A DNA stretch of 64,000 bases from Petrosia ficiformis. Taxonomy: Eukaryota; Porifera; Demospongiae; Haplosclerida; Petrosiidae. The translations under genes were made by a program, and so were the position numbers. The notes under the pieces are model-generated. The model worked only from the letters and a program-made list of their open reading frames with translations, searched no databases and was not told the DNA's origin. Positions 38,878-50,348 of this stretch are shown here, in pieces. Each line of letters starts with the position of its first letter. Positions within the stretch are counted from its first letter, which is position 1. Where the stretch lies: positions 5,442,687-5,506,686 of the forward strand of contig OX345649.1 in NCBI GenBank assembly GCA_947044365.1, given 5' to 3'.

Positions 38878-39099
38878 ATCATGCCTTTCCAGCTTGTCCC
38901 CTCCTTTGTGATGTGCCCCTTCTAAATTTCAATATTTCAGAGTTTTGGATTATTTAGAATACTTGCGGTACAGAGATGTAACAGCCAATAGATAACAATA
39001 ATTATAATTAATTATTTACTAATTATGCAAGAGAACACAACAAAACAATTGCCCACAATACAAATTCCAGTAAGTATTATAATGAAGGGAAAAATTCAA

Positions 39100-40563
39100 T
39101 TAAGATGAGCTTGCTTCATTTTGGTTTTCATCTTGCACTTTAGTATCTGTTTCTCCTTTTGAAACTTCTGTCTTCTCTACCGTTTTTTCATTTTCCCCAC
39201 CTGCCTTTGCTTCATTATTTCCATTCTGATTGGTAGAAACATCAACCGTTGTTATAGCAACAGTATCAGCATCCTTAACTCCACTCTCCACTGCAGAATC
39301 ATCCTGGCTATCACTGACAGTTAAATTTTTAAGATCATCCACTAGTTCAATGCTCTTATCAGCATCAGGTATCAAGGATTGACAATGTTCAAACTTCTCT
39401 TTGAATTGCTGAGCAACTAAATGACACACAGACATATTGTCATTGCTATTGTATAATTATTTGAATCAAACCTTCTGCATTCTTGAAACGTATCGCCAAC
39501 TGTTCTTTTTTGGCTTCCTCATCAGCAAAATCAGCCAACACATTCCATACCCAAGCTCTGTCACTACCAGCACTTGATAACAATGTCATCTCTTTCGTCA
39601 CTAAAAAATACAAGTACAAGATATGTGATAATACGACAAGATGGTTAACAGACAGATCTGATGACATGCATGGACGAACGGAAAGACAAAATGGTTGATA
39701 AATAGAACACACTTAACATAACTATAATTATATAATATATAGATATATTGATATATACAGAACCTCATGTCATTAGCTCACATATATGATTAGCACAAAT
39801 CTTATGAGTCTTGTCTCTTCGCATCAACAGACGAACACTCAAATTTTTTTTATTTTTCAATAGTTTCACATCTCCCACTCCACGTTCCTTCCATTGAGGA
39901 GGATCTTCTGATGTGTCAAATCGAAACAGTTTGGCACGCCTAAATGAAATTATCAATAGAACATCACATAATCCATACTACCCACTAACAATGCCCAAAT
40001 TTTGACATCATGCAAAAAGTGTCTCACATAGCTACACCCAAGCAAGGGGAAGGGTCTGGTAAAAGCCTATACATCAACTCGTACCATGCATCTAAAATAG
40101 CACACATCAATCAGAAACAAAAAGGGTTGCTTCAGTTTTTTCCCCAGCATAGTTATATTATCATGCTGAGTTTTCATGTGGGTAAACATATTAACTGTGA
40201 TATACCAGATTGCAGGGATATAACACCATATTTGTTGCTTCATTGCACATCGCAAGTTGATGTTTTAGGAGCCTTCCCATTGCTTGCATTGGGATGGGTC
40301 TGGGTATAGCACAATTCCTGTCAAGTGAAAACCACACCCCTTATACAATATTAATTATACTTACAATTTTAGTAATTCTTCTTCTTCTTCTTCAAATGTT
40401 TTTGTTACTACTATTGGTAGACTGACTAAAGGTTGGAAATGAATGTCAGGACTCTCAACCACTTCCTCCTATTGTTGAATCACAAAATCACATGATTCCA
40501 CTATAAATTCATATGACATACACACATTACACTGTAGTTTACCTTTTCTACCTCTGTCGACAT
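39100..40563 (-). CDS. RANBP1: Ran-binding protein 1
   Basis: RanBP1 binds Ran-GTP and stimulates RanGAP, releasing nuclear export complexes in the cytoplasm. Minus-strand exons 40543-40563, 40365-40468, 39782-39939, 39472-39600 and 39100-39416 give 242 aa. The first exon is only 21 nt (MSTEVEK). The RanBD spans about residues 15-155: [92 protein letters not shown] and [10 protein letters not shown]. The tail is longer and more Glu/Asn/Gly-rich than in vertebrates, ends QNEASSS, and shows no clear leucine-rich export signal apart from a possible VDDLKNLTV. Divergent from FKBP6, with start codons 107 bp apart. Confidence 0.96.
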
Positions 40564-40670
40564 TCTTGATGTAAGCTGAATGGGTGGATTTTTCTGAATA
40601 TACACCACGTGGTTACACAGTATACGGTGATATACAAACATAGTAAATTCATACCCACGTGGAACTTTTA
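40564..40670. promoter_or_regulatory. Very short bidirectional promoter (RANBP1 / FKBP6)
   Basis: Only 107 bp lie between the divergent start codons, the tightest pair in the window. Contains CACGTGGTTACA and CCACGTGG (two CACGTG E-box cores about 50 bp apart). Confidence 0.6.
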
Positions 40671-42853
40671 ATGATGGATAGTGTTGATCCATTTGAAGAT
40701 ATTTATGTAAGTGACCTAGTAATATATAATAGATATTTATTAATATGTGTTTCTCTAATTCAGCTTCCTCCCAATGCATCTGTTGGTTTGAAAGAAGGTA
40801 TTAACATTAATGACCTATCAACAGGTACTGTATTTGAGGTTGACATGGAAACTGTTGCCAAGGAAACTAAAGAGGATGATAGTCAATTCAAAGGAGAAGA
40901 AGTATGGCATCAGCTAAATAGTGAATGCACACTGGAAAATGACGACGACGAAGATGACAATGAAGAAGATGGCACAGTATGTCGAATAATTAAGAGGATT
41001 TCAGCATTATTAATTGCAAAATGGCATAGTAATATTTCATTACAGACACCTTTTATGCGTATGGAGAGGAAGATGGAAGATCTAACTGGAGATTGTGGAA
41101 TACTAAAGAAGGTTTTACGAACTGGTATAGGACATGTCATTCCTGAGCAATGTATAATACGAGGTAACATAATACATGTGTTATATGATACTTAGCTCAA
41201 ATATCAAAGGATACAGACTGGATGTGATATATATCTCTTTGATCTTTGAGTCACCTTGTTAACACCTCAAACTTAAACAAACATTCATTAAATTAAACAT
41301 TTTAATATAAAAATAATGATTTCAGAAGCAAATGCAAAAGTAAATGGAAAATTATTATATAAAACATTATTTTGGTAAGTGAAACAGACTTTCAGTGATG
41401 AACATGGTCACCCATTTGTTGAGAATTTCTTTGGAACATGATGATACCAGAATACAATTTGGACACCAGTTTTTTTTCTCTCGGCTGTTAAAAATCTTTA
41501 TACCAATCTGTTAAGTTTTTAATAGCCCACTTAGTACTAGAGTCTGTATTTTTTGGAATATACTGTTTCTCCAAATCTATAACTAAAACACAAGGCAGTA
41601 GGACTTTTAGTTCTAACTAAATTACAACACTAATATGTATGTATGTATGTATGTAGCCATAATTGCATATAATAATTATGTAAAATAATAAAGATTTGTG
41701 TGTGTGTGTAATTTAACTATATACTTATCTGATTATAATATTATGTCTACTGAATGATCTTCTTAGTACATTATAATGGATATCTGGAATACTCTGACGA
41801 ACCTTATGACTCAACACGATTACGTAATCAACCATTACAAGTCCGATTGGGTAACCAGGAAGTCATTCCAGGGTATGTAGGAATACAAATCATTAACAAG
41901 ATGAGCTATGTATTCTCTAGTGCACTAATATTAAGATGCTGTTACTATGGTGATAACTGATTAATGTCATATCATTTGTTTAGATTGGAACTTGGTATAA
42001 TTACTATGAGAAAGACAGAGATTGCTAGATTTTTAGTCAAACCAGAATATGCATTTGGCAAAATGGGATGTCCTCCTCGTATACCACCTGATGCAACAAG
42101 TAGGCTATTGGTCACTTGTCAATATATTCAGTTTTTAATTTTCATCCATTAATTTATGTTTCCAGTCATGTTTGAAGTTGAGTTGCTCAGTTTTGTTGAA
42201 AACAAAGCAGTTGATGATTATGATACTCTGAGTGGTGAAGAGAAACACAAGATGAGTATAGAAGAGATCATAAAAGTAGCTGATGCAGAGAGAGAGGTAT
42301 GAATTGGAGATTGTACAATTCTTTTAATGTTGTAAAACATTTCTTAGATTGGAAACGACTCATTTGAACAGAAAATATATGGCAAGGCTGCTAAACATTA
42401 TTCAAAGGTAAAATTATATGATATAACATTTTAAATTAATTTATAAAGCTTTTAATTATCACAAGGCTATTCGTATTTTGGAACCAGCGCATTTAAAAGA
42501 TGAAAAAGAAGAACGTTTATGGAGTGTTGCACTCCTGAAACTCTATCTAAATCTTTCGTTATGTGATATTAAACAATGTAAGTCTACACTAGCCATCACT
42601 CACTGCAGAAGAGCTCTTGAATTAGACGGCAAAAATGTGAAGGCAACGTTTAGACTTGGGCAAGTAAGAAAATATTGTGTCAGTGTTTCAAATGTGTGTT
42701 TGATCCTATTAAATATTCCTCCATTTGTTCATTTGTTAGGCATACATGCAGTTAAGTGAATGGGACAAATCAAAAGATTATTTGTTGAGAGCGGCACATT
42801 TGGCACCAAACAATACTGAAATCAGACAAGAGTTGGCCAAACTCAACAGGTAA
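40671..42853 (+). CDS. FKBP6: FKBP6-type immunophilin with TPR repeats
   Basis: FKBP6 (Shutdown in flies) is an HSP90 co-chaperone required for piRNA loading in germ cells. Exons: 40671-40706, 40764-40976, 41046-41163, 41767-41872, 41984-42099, 42166-42296, 42348-42407, 42466-42663 and 42740-42853 give 363 aa against 327 in human. An acidic N-terminal extension (NDDDEDDNEEDGT) comes first. The FKBP domain (about residues 85-205) follows: MEDLTGDCGILKKVLRTGIG, VHYNGYLEYSDEPYDSTRLR, VIPGLELGIITMRKTEIARF, EYAFGKMGCPPRIPPDATIM, FEVELLSF. Then come TPR units ending FRLGQAYMQLSEWDKSKDYL and LAKLNR. Exon 3 joins directly to 41767 (CIIR to VHYNGYL). Starts are ATG 40671 or 40674. Human FKBP6 lacks strong isomerase activity; whether this copy differs is unclear. 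Confidence 0.93.
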
Positions 42854-42879
42854 TGGCAGATATTTTATGATAATATAGC

Positions 42880-43205
42880 AATTACAGCGAGCGTAAGCTT
42901 ATAACGTAATTTGTCTCAGGATCTTCAGCTTGTTATTCTCGCTTCTCTCCTTCTAGATTTACTTCTCTCTGCTTCCAGTCTTGTCACTGGGGTCTCTACG
43001 CTCTTTACCTATTACATGTAACTCTCATTCTGTCAGCTTCCATTCCCCTGCTCGATCATCTGGGGTCTCTAATGTTCTTCGCCTCCTTAATCGATCACCT
43101 TTCAGTCGCGCTTGGTGTTGCTCTGGGGTTTCCCTAGTCCTCCTACATGCAGCTCTAACTCTTGCTGATTCTCGCTGTCTTGATGTCGTATTTGTTGAAT
43201 AATTT
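42880..43205 (-). pseudogene. Decayed transposon-type Arg-rich ORF (RETPEQ repeats)
   Basis: Reading the minus strand gives SRQRESARVRAACRRTRETP followed by EQHQARLKGDRLRRRRTLET and PDDRAGEW, then a stop and a frameshift. Arginine-rich repeats of the form RxxETPEQxxxRL occur upstream of helicase-like or DNA-binding ORFs of some eukaryotic transposons. The copy is broken by stops and frameshifts and is G+C-richer than its surroundings, so it is a transposon relic. The exact family is uncertain. It lies directly after the FKBP6 stop. Confidence 0.6.
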
Positions 43206-43742
43206 TTTTATTGAATATATGGTATATGTAAATAAATAAATAATTATAAAAAATATTATTAATTTACAGTATGAGTGACAAACAGACAAATGCCACTTTA
43301 CATATTAGGTTTGGCTCACTTACGCTCACCAATAACATACTAATAGTGGTCTTGGACAAGAGAACATACATGTACCTCAAGAAATGTTATAGTATTACTT
43401 AAACCAGTGGTATTCTGAAAAACTAGGTTCTATGTATTTATTTATAAATCAAGAGTATATCAAGTCTTTGACAAGAGGGCATACACCTCAAGAAATATAT
43501 TTCAATCCACGTCTTGACCTCTCAACCATGGTATTCCCTTGTTCATTAAACACATAATAATACATCCCAACATAACGAATATATACCTATGATTATTTTG
43601 TAGTGCATTCCTTAAAATTAGTTGTCAACAACTTGTGGAATATAATAATAATAAATATAAATAGCAAAGACACAACAAGATAAACTGGAAAACATTTGTA
43701 TAATATTAAAATATATACTCAAGTCTTTAAAGTCTGCTGACT
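43206..43742. other. Intergenic AT-rich stretch
   Basis: Between the transposon relic and the 3' end of the PLD gene. Contains an imperfect direct repeat, GACAAGAGAACATACATGTACCTCAAGAAAT at about 43355 and GACAAGAGGGCATACACCTCAAGAAAT at about 43470. Nothing else recognised. Confidence 0.55.
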
Positions 43743-46064
43743 CTAGTTTTTAGGTTTCCAAGGGGTACCCATTGCCCAATCTTGCACAAAGACATTGTGG
43801 AATTCATTCACTATATCTTTGCTCTCCATAACAACCAGCATGTCTCTATTTACACTGTGTTGTGATTTGCTATATGGAGGAAAACTATCACCTTCAGGAA
43901 AATCACTGGGACTCCAATTTCCTGCAGATCAAATATGATAATCAGAATTTTTGATATGATTTGAAGTATGAGCCAATTTGGCTCAATAATGGTTAGTGTG
44001 TGTGCTATTGAGAATACATCTTGAGCCAATTAACAAAGAGTTAATGCTGTTAGTGACAATATAATCATAATTAACTGCAAAATCTAGCCCAAAGAGAGAA
44101 CTGTGCAGTGCCAAATAAGAAGGGCTAATGGTATGTCATATAAGCTTATCAAAAACACTGATGATAATTTTAATTAGGTAATAACATTTTTATCATGCTA
44201 TGTGGCTATGTGCAAACATGGGGTCAATTACCACGCAATGTAATATATTACTATTACTAATACCTCCAAAGTCACGTAATATACCTTTAAAATGAGTATT
44301 ACTCTAAGACAATGTAATATATTACCTTAAAAAACTATTATACTATCACTGCCCAAGTCAGTGTTACTGTTATGGATTACTATAGTATTGTGGTTTCTTT
44401 GAAATTCTGTCATGTTTTAAACTAAATGACCATTGAATTTAATGTTCATGGGTTTCTCAAAACCAGAATCAGTAAGTCTGCACTTTTCTGGCCAAAAACA
44501 TTTCCCTCCAATACTAAAATGTCTCTCTACTGGCCCTACTATAAATGAACATATTACTTAAGATCAATTACTATTACCTCAACATTGAGATTGTATATTA
44601 CTATTACTAATACTATTACTAATACTATTACTTGACTGCTATTATTATTACTATATTACTTATCTATTACTATTATCTCAGTTCTTTAAACTACCTATTA
44701 CTATTACTGTAATCTTTACTATTATCTATTACTATTATATTACCCCATGTGTGGTTATGTATATATCACAAGTGATGATATTTCATTATAATAACAGTTT
44801 TAAGACTATGTAAGTGATAAGGCGTGTAGGGGAGTGCATTGTATACATAGAACAGAGAAAGGAATTTTGTGCTAATAGAGGTTTAGTATATATGGATATA
44901 TGGCTCCTAATGGTATATGCATGTGTACACATAGTTGGCACAAACCTGTACTAATAGTGGTATATATGGTATGTATACATATGCATGTACACATGCTTAG
45001 CACAAGCCTGTACTATATGGTATATATACATATGCGTGTACACAAAAACTACACATGCTTAGCACAAACCTGTGCTGAGGTGAACTGTTGTTTCATCCAC
45101 AATCCAATACTTTTGATGTGAGAAACTAAATTTTGTATAACTCTTCTGAATATTGCCTTGCATGCCTCCATCGTACAGCTTATGATAACAATCCTATGAA
45201 AAAAGACAGTATAATAAATATTGATATATTGTTTATATCAATTACAAACCTGTGCTTTTTCATAGTCAATGTAGCTAACTATGTATGATCCAACAAGTAG
45301 TGTAACATTGATGCCTTTCTTGTGCATATCCAATAACTTATCACAGATACCAGCGTCTGTGATTTGATAGATATAAACCATCAAAGAAGATTTAGCTTCA
45401 TCTAGGCCGTCCATAAAGGTATCACGAGCATTATCGGGAGCTGTGTACCCTTTCTTGATGGTGACTCCACTGTAGCTATCCATTCCGGTCACAAATGCAC
45501 CAGGTACGGAGAAGGGGCTAAGATTAGGGAATGGCATTGGTTTTGGATTTGTGATGTACTTCTTATCATCACTGCTGTACTCATTTGTCATTTTGTAATC
45601 ATATCCAGTCTCCCAGTCACTGTTGAAGACATCTTGGTACAAATCTATAACAGAGCAGTCACAATCTGAAAGAATCACTCCAGCTTCACGGTTCTTAGTG
45701 AACGAGGTCTTGCTAAAATTCACTGATGAAATAAGTACTTTACGTCCCTTATCAATTACCATGAACTTGGCATGTTGAAAGGTTGTTGTTTTATAGAATT
45801 TAATTTGTATGCCATTCAAAAACATCCAGTCCATTGGTGTTGTCTTATTTTTGCAAGTTGGTACGTAAAAGTCATTTGTGAGAAATCTAACAGCTATGTT
45901 CTTGCCGTGCACAGCATTGAGTAGAGCTGGGAAAACAGGGAACTCTTCATTGAATTGATCTTCTAATGTACAGCCTGTACATTTTCCACCACATTCTGAA
46001 CTGTAGTAAGTGCAGTTACTCCAACTTTTGAAACCTATGAGGGAACAGGAAGGATTTATTTACT

Positions 46065-46126
<62 letters not shown>

Positions 46127-46424
46127 TATATATATATATAATTATAATGTGGGAAAATATAAATAATATTATATATAGCTTATTTATTTTACCTGGTTCC
46201 AAAAGGTCTATGTTCTCTTTTGCATCTTGTATCACGGAGACATAAGCATTCACAGAATTATCTGGTGAGAAGAATGGAGTAACAGTGCAGGTGCTTCTAC
46301 ACGAAGATGGCTTGAAGTGCGCATTGTAGGTCTCGTCCTGGTGATTGTAACATGGACCAGAAGCAAGGACGCGACCAAAAATGGTTATAAACAGTGCAAA
46401 AGCTACTGTAAAGCAGTAATCCAT
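43743..46424 (-). CDS. Secreted phospholipase D-like protein (two HKD motifs)
   Basis: PLD-superfamily enzymes hydrolyse phosphodiester bonds using two HxKxxxxD motifs. Minus-strand exons 46193-46424, 45250-46034, 45070-45193 and 43743-43921 give 439 aa. MDYCFTVAFALFITIFGRVLASG is a clear signal peptide, so the protein is probably secreted or luminal. The N-terminal half is cysteine-rich (CYNHQ, SSCRSTCTV, SECGGKCTGCT), consistent with disulfides. HKD1 is QHAKFMVIDKGRKVLISSVN with the downstream NFS; HKD2 is SHQKYWIVDETTVHLSTGNW. Both keep His, Lys and Asp. Ends WAMGTPWKPKN. It resembles the PLD3/PLD4 or protist PLD-like group rather than PX-PH PLDs. Substrate unknown; PLD3/4 relatives are lysosomal nucleases. 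Intron 1 contains a (TA)n run of about 50 bp (46068-46121). Confidence 0.88.
43922..45069. repeat. Last intron of the PLD gene, with duplicated splice-site region
   Basis: AT-rich intron with many TATTACTATTACT runs (44260-44750). At about 44930-45080 a ~60 bp unit containing ACATGCTTAGCACAAACCTG and GGTATATATACATATGC repeats three times; the last copy includes the end of exon 3 and its donor. Confidence 0.7.
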
Positions 46425-46615
46425 CCTAAATAGAGTTGTTGCTCTGTTAATTGTGTTTGGGATTTGCGCGGGAAGCGTATTTATTGTTAATGTTAGCGCC
46501 TACGCGATTCGCGCGCGCGGTTTATGAGCCACACCCTCACATCTGCATTGGCATATCACATCCTGTATTTCACACTCACAGAAAAATCCAACAATTTGAA
46601 CTACTGGAAAAGAAG
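46425..46615. promoter_or_regulatory. Bidirectional promoter interval (PLD-like / R3H-like)
   Basis: 191 bp between divergent starts. Contains a CpG-rich stretch (CTACGCGATTCGCGCGCGCG, 46500-46519) in an otherwise AT-rich region. Confidence 0.6.
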
Positions 46616-47120
46616 ATGTATTCCAGAATGTTTAATTCACCCTCAGGTTAATTTAAGTTGTGCTTTAAATAATAGTAATTATTGTATTTATATCAGGTAA
46701 CCACAGTGAAGATTTGCCAAGCAAGCAACAAACACTTACTCTGACAGATGATGTTAGAACTGTATTCAAGGAAAAGCTAATGTACATATATTGCATAATG
46801 TGTATGTATGTTATTTGTATGTACATACAGTTCATTCAAAGAGAATGTGGAAATGAGGGAACTAGTTTTACCTGAAGGTACAAGTAAGGAAGAAGTGGAA
46901 TGTGTTGCGCAAATAGCACAAGATTTGGGGATGATTTGTGAAAGAAGTGACAAGGTTTGTCAGATTGAGCTAATAAATTTTGTATTTTCATTCGTGCATG
47001 CATGTTCATCTACTAGTCTACTTGTTTTGTTTTTTTAATGATTTTACACTTCACACTACACAGAAGTCATCTTATACCATCAAAATCACAAAACCAGACA
47101 TGCCAGAGTTTGAAGACTAA
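46616..47120 (+). CDS. Small R3H-like nucleic-acid-binding protein
   Basis: Exons 46616-46646, 46697-46781, 46831-46954 and 47064-47120 give 98 aa. MYSRMFNSPSGNHSEDLPSK leads into DDVRTVFKEKLISFKENVEM, RELVLPEGTSKEEVECVAQI, AQDLGMICERSDK, KSSYTIKITKPDMPEFED. The pattern of basic helix, LxLP, a helix with the AQDLGM-type turn, and a final TIKITK strand looks like an R3H single-stranded nucleic-acid-binding domain, but the central Arg-x-x-x-His is not intact (EEVECVAQ). Phases agree across all introns. The start could instead be upstream, since the frame stays open to 46451. Function unknown; family call is tentative. Confidence 0.6.
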
Positions 47121-47216
47121 GAAACTTTCAAAAACATCAACATTTTAATATCATTTATTCAGTAATAATAATACTCAATCAATAATTGACTTCAAAACAA
47201 GTCATCTGAAATGTAA

Positions 47217-48339
47217 TCAGTTTGTCTTTTGTTTCTTCTTGTTTGGTTTACTAAACACTGGCAAGTGAGCCACTCGTGCCATCACTACAACAGGCATTAC
47301 TGCATAAGCACCATAGGCTAATAAAAACAAAGGGATGTCTCTTGCTGGATATTGTCCATACAGTTCTTCTCTCACGACTACAATCATACTGAGAATTAGT
47401 CCATAGCCCCACATTAGAGCTGGTATACGAATCCATTCCTTTTCAGTCAAAAAAGCATATATTGCAACCACATAGAATGGGCCGTATAGAAATGGACTGA
47501 AGGCAGCCATTGTTGAATACCTGAATTACACATAGGTAAAACATACGCATTATTGTTTATATATATGTATGTACATCAGTAATGATAAGTTATGTACATC
47601 ATACATTGTGTTAGCAAATACACAACTCACCATAATGGATTATGTGCAAGTAAGGGGTCAACTTTTTCACACCACCAGGCATAAGCTCTCAAGATAGGAG
47701 CTGGTGGCCAAATTCCAAAATCAAGATCTTCCTCAGCTAATATTGATCCATATAATGTTTGTGTATAATCTATAATATAGTATAATAGTTATACTGTCTT
47801 ACATTATTGCTCTTGGAGTACTGGGAGGTGGTACATTGGACCATGGGATCTATTTCCCTGTTAAATCTGTTCATACAATATTCTTTCCCACTCCCCCGCT
47901 ACCACACCACCCTCAATTGATGTGTTCCCTTATAAATATATCAACCGCTCGTGTCATTATGGGTTCATTTGGGATAAACAAATTCATTAAGTACGTATAT
48001 TCATTGTTGCTGGTACTCAAACAACAAAAATTTAATTAAAGACCTTGTGTAACAGATACAGCCAATTGATTAACTTGAGGCTATGTACTTCATAACTAAT
48101 ATGTACATTAATTAATTACTGGTGTAATAATTATATCATTTGTATAGTTGACACTGTGGCACAATAAATGCCCTCCATCCATACATGCTAATTGCACATA
48201 CATACATTATTTCATGGTTGGCTGGACCAGTTGGCTAGCTAGTTATGTAACTCTTACCAATAGTTATAGCAATTAACAAAAAGTTTGTGAAGATAATTAT
48301 AATGAACAGATCTACAGGTCTTCTGAGAATACTAGTCAT
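47217..48339 (-). CDS. TMEM97: TMEM97/EXPERA-domain membrane protein
   Basis: TMEM97 (sigma-2 receptor) is a four-helix ER/lysosomal membrane protein regulating sterol trafficking; the EXPERA fold is shared with EBP and TM6SF. Minus-strand exons 48258-48339, 47631-47769 and 47217-47520 give 174 aa against 176 in human. TM1 is FIIIFTNFLLIAITI followed by Asp. KVDPLLAHNPLWYS matches the family DPLLxxPxWF motif. Further helices are SPFLYGPFYVVAIYAFLTEK, MWGYGLILSMIVVV and LFLLAYGAYAVMPVVVMARV. Ends KPNKKKQKTN, a dibasic tail like the ER-retention tail of human TMEM97. The two acidic ligand-site residues (Asp of TM1 and of DPLL) are present. The stop lies 96 bp from the convergent R3H-like gene. 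Could be another EXPERA member, but length and tail favour TMEM97. Confidence 0.85.
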
Positions 48340-48830
48340 ATTTGTCTGGTAACTCTGGTTGTTTTCAAAAGGCAGGACCCTGTCACCCTGATATGATAAA
48401 TTGATGGTGGGTGTGTAATAATCATACTAGTTTGATAATCACCCCACTGTTAGTCTGGTGACTTACATAAATATTTCATTGCCATGTATTATACATACTT
48501 CCTGCTAATACACATAAAGTATTAAAACTTCAGGGTCAGATCAAAGTGAAGATCTCTATCAATCATACCATTAACACACAAAGGTGATAGCAGTCTGAAT
48601 GAGTACAGAGTCATCATTCCCTGATGCCTTTCTCACTGTCTACTATATAGTGGACTCAAGGCTTTCTTTGTCTTCATCTGATCAGTAGACTGCTGTAGCT
48701 CAAAGACTAAATGAATAGTCTAAGCACACTGCTATCTACCAGTCATCAGATAAGATCAAGTTTAACTATTAAAATGACACGTGGTCATTAATTAAATATT
48801 CATTGAGTTCGATTTAACCACACCCATACA
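48340..48830. promoter_or_regulatory. Bidirectional promoter interval (TMEM97 / RFESD)
   Basis: 491 bp between divergent starts. AT-rich with no marked GC block; ATGACACGTGGTC near 48773 holds a CACGTG core. No gene seen in it. Confidence 0.45.
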
Positions 48831-50348
48831 ATGGCGACTAATACTACTTCAAGTACTGAAGGTATAGGAGAATACCATCATGCAGTGAAGCTGAGTGAAT
48901 TGAAATCATCAGGAAAGATGAGGGTTACTATTGAAGATAGAGTGATTGCATTGTTCTATGTCAATGGAAGAGTACATGCTTTAGATCACTTCTGCTATCG
49001 TAAGTCTGATGCATCGTCTCATGATATGTGATCATTATATACTCATAATATACTCAATTCAGATGCTGGTGGACCATTGTCAATAGGAGACATAGAGGTA
49101 CATTGTAAAAGTTGAGAATATTATATTTATATGGGGTAAAGTTGTTTCCACTGAAGATTCATGGGACCCAGGGCCCACACTCTTCTCATTCTTAGGATTT
49201 AGGGGAGAGGTAGGGTTGAATCAGTATATATTAATCCATCATCATCCCCATTCACTCACCAAAACTTTTATAGACAAGAACTCTTGTCATTATTTCTGAT
49301 TCATATGCATAATGATATTCATATTTAATTGGGTTGCAATAGTGTGTAGCTACAATATTGCCCGGCTTTATATTTATATAAATGCAGTGGTTCTATTATT
49401 CACTACACCTTCAAGTTCACACATTTTGTGGTTATCGGTCATTTAGTGACTGGTCTTGTCATTGATTTTCAGTGGGAGTAGCAGCTACTACACTAATGTT
49501 ATTTTAACCTTCAGTTGGTTACAGGAGTTCCTATTTTCCTCAATGCCAATTTGTTTTTATTGCTAGGTAATATTTACAAGTACTAGTTTCATTTGATCTT
49601 CGTCTACATCGACTAGTATATAAAGTATGTGTCATACAGCTAGAAACAATAAATAATAGCATTATAGGTATGTACGTAGTATCAGGAGCTTATGAGCGCC
49701 ACTCATAAGCTCCTGATAGTATTATTATCATTCCCATTCTAACATCTTTGAAAACAACAGATGTTACTTACTCATTCCAGAGTAATTAGTATGTACATGA
49801 ATTTGTACTTATAATAACAAATAATTAGTCAATTACTATGAGATTTACATACTAGTTTTTTTTATTATGACATGTACTTTATATACTATCCATCATATTA
49901 TAGTATGGGAATGAGACTATTTTTTTACCATTCCTTTAGGATTCTCATGGCCATTCACCTACCTATACTTTATATAGTATGAGAATGAGACTATTTTTTA
50001 CCATTCTTTTAGGATTCTCATGGTCGTTTATGTATAATTTGTCCTTGGCATAAACATAGCATAACATTGGATACTGGCGAGAGTTTATATACTTCCATAG
50101 ACCCTCGTAATCCAAGAAATCAGAAACACAACTGTACAAAAGGAGTGAAACAAAGAATTCACCATGTATATGTTAAAGAGGATATCGTGTATGTAAAAGT
50201 CTCAGACCTAAGTCAGATTCTGGAATCAGACCGATATTATACAGATGAATATAAAGTATTTATGGAGAATGCTCTTAAAGAACCAACCCTAGTTAACAGA
50301 GATGCTGTAAAAGTACCTTTACACTCATCAAGAAATAACTTGAAGTAG
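48831..50348 (+). CDS. RFESD: Rieske Fe-S domain-containing protein
   Basis: Soluble Rieske ferredoxin-like protein; the vertebrate orthologue's redox partner is unknown. Exons 48831-48999, 49063-49097 and 50013-50348 give 179 aa. Cluster ligands: CYHAGGPLSIGDIED (Cys-x-His, residues about 55-57) and LCIICPWHKHSITLDTGESL (Cys-x-x-His), the canonical CxH...CxxH set for one 2Fe-2S cluster. The further block KGVKQRIHHVYVKEDIVYV is also typical of RFESD. The His of the first motif is split by intron 1. The second exon is only 35 nt. Intron 2 (915 nt) carries a palindrome and a duplicated acceptor. Reads MATNTTSSTEG from an ATG in good context. Confidence 0.94.
49681..49717. repeat. Perfect 16 bp hairpin in RFESD intron
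   Basis: ATCAGGAGCTTATGAG, then CGCCA, then CTCATAAGCTCCTGAT. Perfect arms with a 5-nt loop. In RNA it would be a stable hairpin in RFESD intron 2; no known family is recognised. Confidence 0.85.
49897..50030. repeat. Tandem duplication of the exon 3 acceptor of RFESD
   Basis: TATAGTATGGGAATGAGACT through CATTCCTTTAGGATTCTCAT (49897-49951) is repeated as TATAGTATGAGAATGAGACT through CATTCTTTTAGGATTCTCAT (49974-50023). The unit of about 77 bp contains the pyrimidine tract, AG and first 16 nt of exon 3. The upstream copy is a potential decoy 3' splice site. Confidence 0.85.

Noticed and set aside
41321..41375. Possible FKBP6 exon EANAKVNGKLLYK between acceptor TTTCAG and donor GTAAGT
   Set aside because: Including it breaks the frame into the next exon, while direct joining of CIIR to VHYNGYL matches the FKBP fold. 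It may be a poison or decoy exon at most.
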